DNA from: Streptomyces sp. Tue 6430
GTDB taxonomy: Bacteria > Actinomycetota > Actinomycetes > Streptomycetales > Streptomycetaceae
Reading direction: 5' to 3'
DNA length: 64,000 nt
NCBI GenBank assembly: GCA_021568835.1
Contig: JAKGSH010000001.1
Span: 372,001 to 436,000, forward strand
A program made the translations under genes and the position numbers. This document shows, piece after piece, positions 1 through 8,243 of the stretch. Each line of letters starts with the position of its first letter. The first letter of the stretch is position 1. The notes beneath the pieces were generated by a model. The model was given only the letters and a program-made list of their open reading frames with translations, did no database searches and was not told the origin of the DNA.

Positions 1-595
1 CCGCTCCGGCGTCGATGAGGTCGTCGAGGACGCTCGGTGGTATCCAAGGAAGCACACGCGGCAGCATCCGAGGCGGGAAGGCGGCCGTACCCTCCGTCGC
101 GAACGCCGTGAGGAGGGCGAAGGCTCCGGAGGGATCCTCGCTCGCGGAGACGGCGAGCGTGTTGTCGCCCGCTGTCAGGGCGGTGAGCCGTTGCTCCCCG
201 ACCTCGGTCAGCCACAGGAAGCCGCCCGCGTGGACCGCCGTAAGTGCCGTGGCGACCGTGGCTGGGTCGGCTCGTTCGAGGACGGTCCGCACAGCAGGCA
301 GCAGCCGGTCGTCCGGTTCGTCGCGCAGGGCGTCGGTCAGGGCGTCGTGCGTCGCGTCCTGTGCGAGGGATGCGAGTTGTCGGAGCAGAGCGTGGGCCTG
401 CAGTACCGCCTGGGCTCCGAACACGCCCGCCTTGCGCCACCTGCGCACGGTGAACCCGTCGACCCCCACGTCTGCGCTCTGGGCGTCCCGACGCTCCCTG
501 AGAGCCCTCAGCCGCTCCCGCTCCCGTGCGACCGCCTCGGCCCGCGTCCCTGACACCGGCTGCCCCGCTCCGCCTGCCGACGGCGGACTCGTCAT
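1..595 (-). CDS. Hypothetical protein, 3' end beyond window
   Basis: The reading frame is open from an ATG at 595 to the window edge, about 198 residues, and continues outside. The start has AAAGG about ten bases upstream and overlaps a TGA (592-594) that belongs to the preceding gene if one base is missing there. The protein starts with an Arg/Glu-rich helix (about residues 20-40) followed by alternating Ala/Leu helices and no Cys, membrane segment or catalytic motif. I do not recognise the family. Its tight coupling to a methylase-like tail suggests a restriction or phage-defence locus, which is inference. Confidence 0.6.
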   Translation of the reverse strand, partial: MTSPPSAGGAGQPVSGTRAEAVARERERLRALRERRDAQSADVGVDGFTVRRWRKAGVFGAQAVLQAHALLRQLASLAQDATHDALTDALRDEPDDRLLPAVRTVLERADPATVATALTAVHAGGFLWLTEVGEQRLTALTAGDNTLAVSASEDPSGAFALLTAFATEGTAAFPPRMLPRVLPWIPPSVLDDLIDAGA

Positions 596-1052
596 TCCCC
601 GGACCTTTCATGTCGGGGTCCGTGGCCGGGAGGCGGGTTGAGGTGCGAGGCGCAGGTTCCGCCGTCCACGGGGGCTTGTCCAGGCTCAGGCCGGCGGAGG
701 CCATGCGGTCGTACTCGGCGAGGACCAGGCGCTCGGTGCGGTACTCGCCGTACTTGGCGATCTTGTTGTTCTTGAGGCCGCCGTTCTCGGTCCGGAAGGA
801 CTCCAGGATGTAGTTGGCGTCCTCGGCTGAGACTCCGTGGAGGTGGAGAAAGTACGCGTCCAGTTCGGCGCGGAGTTGGGCGCGGCGGCCCTCGTTCCAG
901 ATGCGGCGGCGCAGGATGGTCTTGACGGCGACCGTGCGCTCAGGGGTGCCTTCGGAGGTCTGGAGATCCTCGGCCCGGTGGACCTCTCCCATGTTGCCCT
1001 TGCCGATGACGTGCCCGATGCGGAACCTGCCGTCCAGCAGCTCCTGGCTCAC
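592..1052 (-). pseudogene. Kinase N-lobe fused to DNA-methylase C-terminus
   Basis: A GTG at 1052 preceded by GGGGGAG starts a frame whose first 55 residues look like a Ser/Thr kinase N-lobe: a glycine loop (IGKGNMGEVHRAE) and the ATP-binding lysine in TVAVKTI. It then switches, in the same frame, to the typical C-terminal tail of Eco57I/PglX-type adenine methylases (RAQLRAELDAY, then KYGEYRTERLVLAEYD). There is no kinase catalytic loop and no methylase NPPY core. With one missing base it would be 153 aa and end at 592, overlapping the next start by ATGA. As written the frame runs on past 592. It may be a recombination scar between a kinase gene and a methylase gene, or a functional mini-fusion. 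Confidence 0.6.
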
Positions 1053-1864
1053 TGCCGCTCCCCCTGTCCTCTGCCGTTCCGTTCCCGTCCCACGCCTGGA
1101 GCGGGGAAAGGAACGTGCCCCCTGCATTCATTGCCGCTCCGCTCATCGTTGCAGAGCGGGAGCGAGGTGTCCGCAACCGTACACGAATTGGTGCGGTAAT
1201 GGAGGTCTTAAGGTCTGTTTACGTCGTCAACGTGTCGCCATATGCTCTGTGAGATTGTCAGGGTGGGGTGAGTGAGGTGAGGCGCCAGTCCGTCGCAGCG
1301 TGGTGAAGCGCCGGGCGGTGCGTCGGGGTGGGGGTGGCTCCGGGCGGAGTCGGCCGGGCTGGGGCCGTCCGCCCTGAGTGTGGTGGCGCATGCAGACGGT
1401 GACGGTCCGCATGTGGCAAAGGTTGCACGGATTCGTGAGGGAAATGTGTTCGGGCCGCCTTCCCCTCCAGTGGCGTGACGCGGACCCTGCTCGACCGGGA
1501 CGCCGACACCAAGGGATACGTGACCTCGCGCGCCCTGGAGGGTGTGGTCCGGACGCCCGGAGCGCCGCGGCGGACGTCCTGGGGGAGACGCGGCCCTCAT
1601 CTGCCTCGACAGCCTCCCCTCCGACGGCGACCGCCCGATCGGTGGCCCTCCCGACAGCGGCAAGGGTCTCCTCTCCGACACGTGTGCGGACGCGGCAGTC
1701 GATCCCGCCTCGGCCGCCCTGTGCGTGACGTACTGCGTCATGGCGATCCGGGCCCGTCATGGGCTCCATCTCGCGCACGAGGGAGAGGGCAGAGCCGCCT
1801 CTGTGCGCGCAGGTGGGGTCCGGAGGCCTGCTGCGCGGCTGACCGAAGCCCCCACCCGTACCCC
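1053..1864. other. No convincing gene
   Basis: Several long open frames exist on both strands but none has a ribosome site plus protein-like composition. A + strand stretch near 1475-1560 reads TRTLLDRDADTKGYVTSRAL and may be a decayed fragment, but I cannot assign it. Confidence 0.4.
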
Positions 1865-2053
1865 TCACCAGTGCGGCACGGGCACCGTGGCCGTGCCGTC
1901 GTCCTTGCCGCGCAGCGGTCGTGGGGGCTGGTCGAGGATCTCGCGGGCGGTGTCGCCGGCCGGGCGTCGCCGGACGTGCACCCGGCAGCCGAGGAGGCGG
2001 GTGGCGAGGTCCAGGGACAGGGCGAGGGCCAGTGCCGCTTTGGTCCGTTCCAT
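1865..2053 (-). CDS. Small protein of 62 aa, divergent from LuxR gene
   Basis: An ATG at 2053 follows a good ribosome site (GAAGGA) and gives 62 residues. The N-terminus is a short hydrophobic/Ala-Leu helix (KAALALALSLDLATRLLGC) followed by an Arg-rich middle and a Pro-rich tail ending VPVPHW. There is a single Cys. It could be a membrane-associated or secreted small peptide; no family is recognised. It is divergent from the LuxR-type gene across 115 bp, so they probably share a control region. Confidence 0.45.
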   Translation of the reverse strand: MERTKAALALALSLDLATRLLGCRVHVRRRPAGDTAREILDQPPRPLRGKDDGTATVPVPHW

Positions 2054-2168
2054 GGTGGTTCCTTCCGGGAGGGGCCGGCCAGGAGGGTCTGGGAATATCC
2101 GCCGCACGCCTGAACAATGGACATCCGTACGGGTTGGGGGCGGAGTCGTCCGGCTTTCGAGGGGTTGG

Positions 2169-3248
2169 GTGAGCGGCATCGGTGGGGACGGCCAGTTAAC
2201 GGGTCTTCGCGAGGCGGCCGAGGCCGAGACCGAGACCGAGGAGACGGCGTCCGGCACCCGGCTGTCCGCGGACGCCGTGCGGGTGTTCCGCTGGGTCAGT
2301 GACCAGGGATCGTGCGACGCCGGGACGCTGGAGGCGGCGCTGGGGCTGCCGGAGCGCCGCGTGGAGTCGGCGGTGGCGGCCCTGACCGAACTGCTGCTGC
2401 TGCGGCGCCTGCCCGAGGAACCCTGCCGGCTGGTGACCGTGGCGCCGGACGCGGCCATCGCCGCCCTGGTGGCACCGAGGGAGGCGGGGCTGCGCCGGCA
2501 GCTCGCCGAGATCGACCGGCTGCGGGGCGAACTGGCCCTCCTCGCGCCGTTCTACACTGAGGGCCGGCGCCGGTGGCAGGGACGGACGCCGCTGACCGAG
2601 GTCACCGACCTGAAGACGGTCGTGGGCATGATCACCGAGGCGACCATGCGGTGCCGCCACGAGGTCCGCACCTGCCACCCCGGCGGGGGCCGGTCCCCGG
2701 CGCTGCTGGAGCAGGCGTTCGTCCAGGACCGGGACATGCTGCGCCGGGGCGTGCGGATGCGCACCCTCTACCAGCACACGGCCCGCTACCACCCGCCCAC
2801 CCAGGAGTACGCCCGCCGGATGATCGACGAGGGGGCCGAGGTCCGGACGCTGAGCGAACTGTTCGGCCGCATGGTCGCCTTCGACGCGGAGACGGTGTTC
2901 ATCCCGCACCAGGACGACCTGGACGCGGCCATCGTCATCCACGAGCCCTCCACGGTGGCGTACCTGTGCGCGACCTTCGACCACGCCTGGTCACTGGCCG
3001 AGCCCTACCAGCCGGCCTGGACGGAGAGTTCGGCGCGGGACGAGGTGAAGCAGGCCATCCTGCGGCTGCTGGCGGAGGGCATGAAGGACGAGATGGTGGC
3101 CCGTCGGCTGGGCATGTCGCTGCGCACCTGCCGCAAGCACATCGCCGAGATCATGGAGCAGCTGGGCGCGGCCAGCCGTTTCCAGGCCGGTTATCTGGCC
3201 CGTGTGGAGTCCTCCGGCCGGGCCGCGGCGGCCCCGGGCGGCGCCTGA
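2169..3248 (+). CDS. LuxR-family transcriptional regulator with TTA codon
   Basis: The 359-aa protein has an N-terminal TrmB-like winged-helix region (about residues 25-75, ADAVRVFRWVSDQGS), a long helical linker, a middle sensor-like domain and a C-terminal LuxR helix-turn-helix (about 290-345, ARRLGMSLRTCRKHIAEIM). I chose the GTG at 2169 because GAGGGG lies just upstream and the sequence before it is not protein-like. Codon 10 is TTA (2196-2198), the codon read by the bldA tRNA, so translation is probably tied to development. It is followed by the AfsR/SARP gene and the RiPP-like operon, so it is a candidate pathway regulator. No phosphoacceptor receiver domain is present. Confidence 0.85.
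   Translation: MSGIGGDGQLTGLREAAEAETETEETASGTRLSADAVRVFRWVSDQGSCDAGTLEAALGLPERRVESAVAALTELLLLRRLPEEPCRLVTVAPDAAIAALVAPREAGLRRQLAEIDRLRGELALLAPFYTEGRRRWQGRTPLTEVTDLKTVVGMITEATMRCRHEVRTCHPGGGRSPALLEQAFVQDRDMLRRGVRMRTLYQHTARYHPPTQEYARRMIDEGAEVRTLSELFGRMVAFDAETVFIPHQDDLDAAIVIHEPSTVAYLCATFDHAWSLAEPYQPAWTESSARDEVKQAILRLLAEGMKDEMVARRLGMSLRTCRKHIAEIMEQLGAASRFQAGYLARVESSGRAAAAPGGA
2196..2198 (+). promoter_or_regulatory. TTA leucine codon (bldA-dependent)
   Basis: TTA is codon 10 of the LuxR-family gene, in frame from the GTG at 2169 (CAG TTA ACG). In Streptomyces TTA codons are rare, concentrated in pathway regulators, and need the bldA leucyl-tRNA. Confidence 0.8.
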
Positions 3249-3590
3249 GCGCCCCGCCGGGGAGGGCTCCGGGAGGAGACGGGCTCTCCGCGCCCCGACG
3301 GACCCGGACGGTCCGGCTCTCCTCCTCCTCCGGGGCTGATCCCTGAGCCGACCGACGCCGGTCGACGGGCTGCCTCGGCCGGAGTCCGGCCTGTTCGGCC
3401 CGTCGAGCCTGTCCGGCTCGCCGAGGTCGTCCGGCCTGTTGAGCCTGTCCGGCTCGTCGAGCCCGTTCGGCCCGTCGAGGTCGCCGAGGTCGTCCGGCCC
3501 GTCCGGAGAGGAGGCCGTGCCGGTGCTGCGGCGGGGCGCCGGGTGCGGGTGTCGGCCGTCGTGGGCCGGACGGGACGTCATGGCCACCGC
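3249..3590. repeat. Intergenic region with degenerate tandem repeats
   Basis: Between the convergent LuxR and SARP genes. About 3375-3515 consists of imperfect units rich in CGTCGAG, CCTGTCCGG and CGAGGTCGTCCGGCC, with no ribosome site or conserved coding. Slippage-type expansion at gene 3' ends recurs across this window. Confidence 0.5.
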
Positions 3591-5494
3591 CTAGCTCCGC
3601 GGCCCCGGCGCGGCCGCCTGTTCCCGTGCGAACAGCAGCGTCAGCCAGGGGAGTTCGTAGCGCTCCGTCTCCGGGGCCGCCGCCGTGTGCGCGGTCACCT
3701 CGGGAGCGGACGGTGGGGCCAGGACGCCGACGTCGATCAGGTCCTCCAGGGCGCGCTGCGTGTCGCGGCCGTCCAGGCCCAGGGCGTGGGCGGCGGCGGA
3801 GAGGGTGAAGGCCGGGCCCGGCAGCGCGGCCAGGGCGTGCAGGGTGCCGCGGGTGGGCGCGGGCAGCCGGGCCCAGGCGTCGGCGAGGCGGGCGCGGACC
3901 CCGAGGCCGCCGGAGGCGAGTTCGTCCAGGGCCTCCGCGGGGTGTTCGAGGCGGTCCGCGTACCGCCCGAGCGGCACGTGGCGCAGCACGGACAGGCGGT
4001 TCCCGCCCGCGCGCAGGGCGAACGGGAGGAGTCCGGCGGCCGTGACGATGCGCGCGGCCGCCGCGTGCTCGGCGGCCAGCCGGGTCCGCCCGATGATGGC
4101 ACCGAGCAGGTCCAGCGCCTCCTCGGGGGACAGCGGCGGGAGTTCGGTCCGGTGCGCGGACTCCAGGCAGGGCAGCCGGCTCCGGGAGGTGACCAGCGCG
4201 GCGGTGGTGCCCGACGACGGCAGCAGCGGGCCGAGGGCGGCGGCGTCGGGCGCGTCGTCCAGGAGCAGCAGGATCCGCCGGCCGGACAGCCAGGAACGCC
4301 AGGCGGTGGCGGCCTCCTCCCGGTCGGCGGGCAGCCGCTCGGTGCGGCCCAGCGAACGGGCCAGCTCCGCCAGCACCGACGCCCACGGGCGCGGGGAGCC
4401 GTCCTCGGCGGCGAGCCGGGTGGCGACCACGCCGTCGGGGTAGCGGTCGGCGAGGCGGTGCGCGACGTGCACGGCGAGGGCCGTCTTGCCGACGCCGGCC
4501 GGACCGGTGAGCAGCACCGGGGGCCCGCCCTCGCGGCCCAGCCGGGCACTGACCTCCTCGACCTCCCGCGTCCGCCCGGTGAAGTCGGTGAGGTCCGGCG
4601 GCAGGAGCCGTACCCCGGCGGGGCCGCCGCGGGCCCGGGGCGGGGCCGCGTCCTCCAGCAGCGAGCGGTAGGCGCCCTGGAGCGCCGCACCGGGTTCCAG
4701 GCCCAGTTCCCGGGAGAGCCGCTGACGGCAGTCGTCGTAGGCGGCCAGCGCCTCCGTCCTGCGGCCGACCCGGTGCAGCGCGGTGAGCTGGGCGGCGCGC
4801 AGCCGCTCGCGCAGCGGGTGACGGCTCACCATGTCGTCCACGGTGTCGGCGACCGGCGCCGGTTCGCCGCTCTCCAACTGCGCCTCCGCCCACGCCTCGT
4901 ACACGGCCAGCCGCCGGGCGTGCTGCCGTTCGACGGCGGCGCGCAGCACGTCGGCGTGGGCGGCGAGGTCGCTGAAGGGGTCGGCCCGCCACAGGTCCAG
5001 TGCCTGGCGGTACAGGCGTGCGGCGCGGCTCGGCGCGCCCACGCGCACCTCGGCGTCGCCGCGCCGGGCCAGTTCCTCGAAGCGCAGGGCGTCGCATTCC
5101 TCCGTGGTGACCTGGAGGACGTAGCCGCCGGGACCGTGGCGCAGCCGGCCGAGGTCCTCGGGGTCGAGCACCCGACGCAGGGTCGAGACGTACACCTGGA
5201 GGTTCTTGCGGGCCGTGCGGGGCGGATCGTCGGGCCAGACGGCGTCGGTCAGATCCCCCAGCGACACCGGGGTGTTGGGGCGGGTGAGCAGGACCGCCAG
5301 GACCAGGCGCTGTTTCAGCGGACCCAGCGGCAGCGGCAGACCGTCGCGGGAGGCCCGCAGCGGACCGAGGAGGGCGAGTCGCAGGAGGGTGGGGCGCCGC
5401 CGCGGCCGTCGTCGGTGCGGCCGTCGTCGGTGCGCCGGAGCGGAATTCCGGGCCCCGTCTCCCCGCCGCGGATTTCCGTGGACGTGTCGTTCAT
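3591..5494 (-). CDS. AfsR/SARP regulator with BTAD and NB-ARC domains
   Basis: The protein (about 634 aa once repaired) has an OmpR-like winged helix at residues 35-110 (LALLGPLRA, LKQRLVLAVLL, RKNLQVYVSTLRRVLD), a bacterial transcriptional activation domain to about 265, and an NB-ARC ATPase with a P-loop GPAGVGKTA near 305 and Walker B RILLLLDDAP. There is no TPR tail, so it is shorter than AfsR. The natural start is the ATG at 5494 (GAGGGCGG upstream), which enters the SARP frame if one C is missing near 5403. An upstream ATG at 5744 is in frame but lacks a ribosome site. It likely activates the adjacent peptide operon. Confidence 0.85.
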
Positions 5495-5963
5495 CCGCCC
5501 TCAGCCCCTTCCCCAGCCGGTGTCGTCGGAGTTCTGAGAGGAGTTCCGGGAGAGGAGAACGATTCCGTGCACGAAAACCTCCGGGGGCGGTAGGGGGTGA
5601 GGGGCGCCGGGGGAACGCCGAGGGGGCGCCGAGGGGACGCCGGGAAGCGAAGGAAATCGAGGGGAATCCGAGGGGCTCGAAGGTATTCGAGGGGGAATTC
5701 CCTGCCGTCTTCACAGGATGCGCACACGCCGGTGACGGGGCCATGGGGCCGGGGGTGGGTCAACTTGCATGCAGCAACGCACCCGCCAGGATAAAGCGCC
5801 CATTCGTGCAGATGGCGGGGTGAATCGACCTGTCATGTTCCGTCGCGGACGCGACCCGCGGGTCCCGCGCCGTGTACCGGGCCCGAACCGGACGCCAACC
5901 GCGGCCGAACCGGTGCCGCGCACGCTGACGCCGCAGGTCCCGGTGACCGACGGAGGTGACGCG
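5495..5963. other. Divergent promoter region of SARP and rSAM operon
   Basis: A 469-bp gap between divergent genes. The part from 5590 to 5700 is rich in GAGGGG/CCGAGGGG repeats. A less GC-rich stretch at 5757-5830 (TCAACTTGCATGCAGCAACG, then GGATAAAGC) is the most promoter-like piece. No gene is seen. Confidence 0.4.
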
Positions 5964-7195
5964 ATGCGGCTGGCGGAGATCATCGAACTGCGTCCGGTGC
6001 CCGCTGCCGGGCTCCTCGCCACCCTCACCAGACGCTGCCCGCTGAGCTGCGCCACTGCTCCACCTCGTCCGGGCCCCGGGCGAGGACACCCCGGCCGCGG
6101 CGCTGCGCCGCTTCGTCGGCGGGTTCACCGCCCGGGACCGTCCCGAGGTCCTCATGCTCACGGGCGGCGAACCGCTGCTGCGGCCCGCGCTCGTGGGCGA
6201 CCTCGCGGCGCTCGCCGCGTCGGCCGGCACCCGGACCTCGGTCCTCAGCGGCATGTTCTTCGCCGCCGAGGGGCGGATACCCGACCGCATCATGCGCGCA
6301 CTCACGCACGTCGACCATTTCTCGGCGAGCATCGACGTGTTCCACGAACGTGAAGTACCGCGGGCGGCCGTGTTCCGCGCGATGCACCGCATCATGGAAA
6401 GCGGAATCGACGTGAGTTTCCACGTGGTGGGAAATTCGGCGGACGATCCGTACCTCGCGGACGTCACCGCGTCCATCCGCACCGAATTCCGCGACCGGGC
6501 GGCCGTACTCGTCAACCACGTCCGGCCGGCCGGACGGGCAGCCGCATGGACGGCGGAACAGGCGGCCGGACAGACGTCCCGAGGGGCGGCCGGAGGAACG
6601 GCCGGAGAGGCGGCCGGTCGGGCAGCCGCGTGGGCGGCCGCCCGGACGGTTTCGCTCGCGGGCGCCGCGGTGGGCGCCGGGGCGGGAGCCACCGCCGAGA
6701 GCCGTCCGGCACCGTGCGCGATGGCGGCCTGGCCGGTCGTGGCCTTCGACGGCACCGTCGCGGCCTGCTGCAACCAGCGCGTCGTGGACGCCCGCCCCGT
6801 GCCCGAGCACCTGCGCCTGGGACACGTCGCCGTCGACGACTGGCCGCGGATACGGCGCCGCTGCAGGAATCCCCCGTGCTGCGCACCGTCCGCACCGCCG
6901 GCGTCGGGTCCTGCGCCGACTGCCGCGGCCTCGCCCGGCGGCCCGCGGCGCTCGACGCCGCCGAACGCGCCGGGTCCCGCCCGGCGGCCGGCACGACGGA
7001 CGTGCTCGGCGCCCGGCTCCAGCGCGACGCGGGGGCCGCCGCGCTGCTGCGGCGCTACGGCAGCGCCCGGTACGCGCCCCTCGTACTGCTCGACGGCCGT
7101 GAGGACGGCCCGGAGGCGGATTCGAGGACGGCCCGGAGGGCGGACCCGAGAGCGGATTCGAGGGCGGGCCAGAGGACGGGGAGGAACCCGCATGA
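5964..7195 (+). CDS. Radical SAM peptide-maturase-like enzyme (frameshifted)
   Basis: The ATG at 5964 follows GGAGGTGACGCG. Four single-base deletions (near 6053, 6072, 6862 and 7110) split the frame; restoring them gives 411 aa ending in TGA at 7193-7195, overlapping the next ATG. Repair recreates the 4Fe-4S motif CPLSCAHC (CX3CX2C), followed by the SAM-binding LTGGEPLLRP and a C-terminal Cys cluster (VAACCNQ, then GSCADCRGL) resembling a SPASM/twitch auxiliary cluster site. A low-complexity Ala insertion lies at about residues 195-240, and the C-terminus repeats GGFEDGPEGG. Its likely role is radical modification of the 69-aa peptide encoded two genes downstream; the substrate is inferred from context. 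Confidence 0.8.
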
Positions 7196-7880
7196 GTTCG
7201 CCGGCCGTCACGAGCCTGCGCCTCCACCTGTCCCTCGCACAGCCCGTCGTACGGGCCGCCGCCGCCCGCATGTGGCGCTCCGACGCGGGGCTCCCCGGCC
7301 GCTACCGGCACTACCTGCGCGCCATGCACCAGGTGATCCGCGCCTCCGTCCCGCTGATGGAACGGGCCGCCGCGCGCTGCGAGACGCTGCGGAGCGACCC
7401 GGTGGCACCGCCCTCGCGCGGTACCTGCGTGCGCACGCCGAGGAGGAACGGGGCCACGACGACTGGCTGCTCACCGACGCCGCGGCGTGCGGGACGGCGC
7501 CCGGCGAGCTGACCGCCGCCGCCCCGCCGGCCCACGTCGCCGCCCTGGTGGGAGCGCAGTACTACTGGATCGAGCACGGCCATCCGGTGGCCCTGCTCGG
7601 CTACATCGCGGCACTGGAGGGCAACGCGCCGGCACCGGCCCTGGCCGGCCGGCTGGCGCGGGAGACCGGACTGCCGCGGGCCGCCTTCGAGACCGTACGC
7701 CTGCACGCGGACCTCGACGACGGGCACAGCGCGGACCTGGACCGGCTGGTCGGACGGCTGCCCCTGGACCCCGCGCAGCGCTCCCTCGTCGGCGTCAGCG
7801 CCCTGCACACGGTCACCGTCCTCGCCGAGCTGTTCGACCGCATCGCCACGGCACCGACCCCTACCGGAGAGCGCCCATGA
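7192..7880 (+). CDS. Haem-oxygenase-like diiron protein (frameshifted)
   Basis: The gene starts with an ATGA overlap and, after restoring one base near 7402, encodes 229 aa. All-helical composition and ligand-type motifs (RAMHQVIRAS, AEEERGHDDWLL, YYWIEHGHPVALLGYIAALEG split across helices 4-5, HADLDDGHSADL) match the iron-containing redox enzyme / haem-oxygenase-like diiron oxidase family, which uses conserved His and Glu/Asp to hold two irons. It is translationally coupled to the radical SAM gene and to the small peptide gene, so it probably acts on the same peptide or pathway intermediate. The reaction is unknown. Confidence 0.75.
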
Positions 7881-8086
7881 ATGACCACGCGCACGACCGC
7901 GACCGCCTCCAGGCCCTGGAGGACGCCGGGTTCCCGCTCGACAGCCTCTCCGCCGAACAGCGGGAGGTGCTCCGGGACCTCAGCGCCGAGGAGCTGACCC
8001 TGCTGCTGGGCCTGAAGGAGCGGCTGGACGCGGCCGAGCCGGAGGTCCAGGCGCACAGCGAGATCGCCGGCGGAGCGCTGTTCTGA
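7877..8086 (+). CDS. Small acidic peptide, candidate RiPP precursor
   Basis: 69 aa from an ATG overlapping the previous stop (ATGA). The sequence has a leader-like acidic amphipathic helix (ALEDAGFPLDSLSAEQREVL, then LSAEELTLLLGLKERL) and a short C-terminus ending HSEIAGGALF with no Cys. It resembles the short proteins that NCBI names aroma-sacti cluster domain proteins, found beside radical SAM genes; that name is from memory and should be checked. The C-terminal GGALF would be the aromatic-containing core in that reading. It is coupled to the diiron gene and followed by TGATG. Confidence 0.65.
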   Translation: MNDHAHDRDRLQALEDAGFPLDSLSAEQREVLRDLSAEELTLLLGLKERLDAAEPEVQAHSEIAGGALF

Positions 8087-8184
8087 TGACCGGGAACATG
8101 CCGACGGGTGCCTCCGCCGACCGGCGCCGCACGGACGCGGCGCCCCCGGCGACCGGCGCCGTACGCACGGGGTGCCCCCGATGA
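8086..8184 (+). CDS. Possible 32-aa coupled leader peptide
   Basis: An ATG inside TGATG at 8084-8088 opens a 32-codon frame that ends at TGA 8182-8184, itself overlapping another ATG (8181). It is Arg/Ala-rich (TGASADRRRTDAAP) and covers the 32-bp repeats. It may only serve to carry ribosomes to the downstream regulator gene, or reflect missing bases in a longer N-terminus of that gene. Confidence 0.25.
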   Translation: MTGNMPTGASADRRRTDAAPPATGAVRTGCPR

Positions 8185-8243
8185 CCGGCGCCGTACGCAC
8201 GGGGTGCCCCCGATGACCGGCGCCGTACGCACGAGGTGCCCCC
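8116..8243 (+). repeat. Four tandem 32-bp repeats carrying stop/start overlaps
   Basis: Copies at 8116-8147, 8148-8179, 8180-8211 and 8212-8243; the third and fourth differ at one base, the first two are more diverged. Each of the last two begins GATGACC, so each unit ends one frame at TGA and opens another at ATG. Confidence 0.8.

Noticed and set aside
1227..2117. Long minus-strand open frames between the chimera and the LuxR gene
   Set aside because: Arg/Pro/Ala-rich shadow-type composition, no ribosome site, and they overlap the better-supported 62-aa gene.
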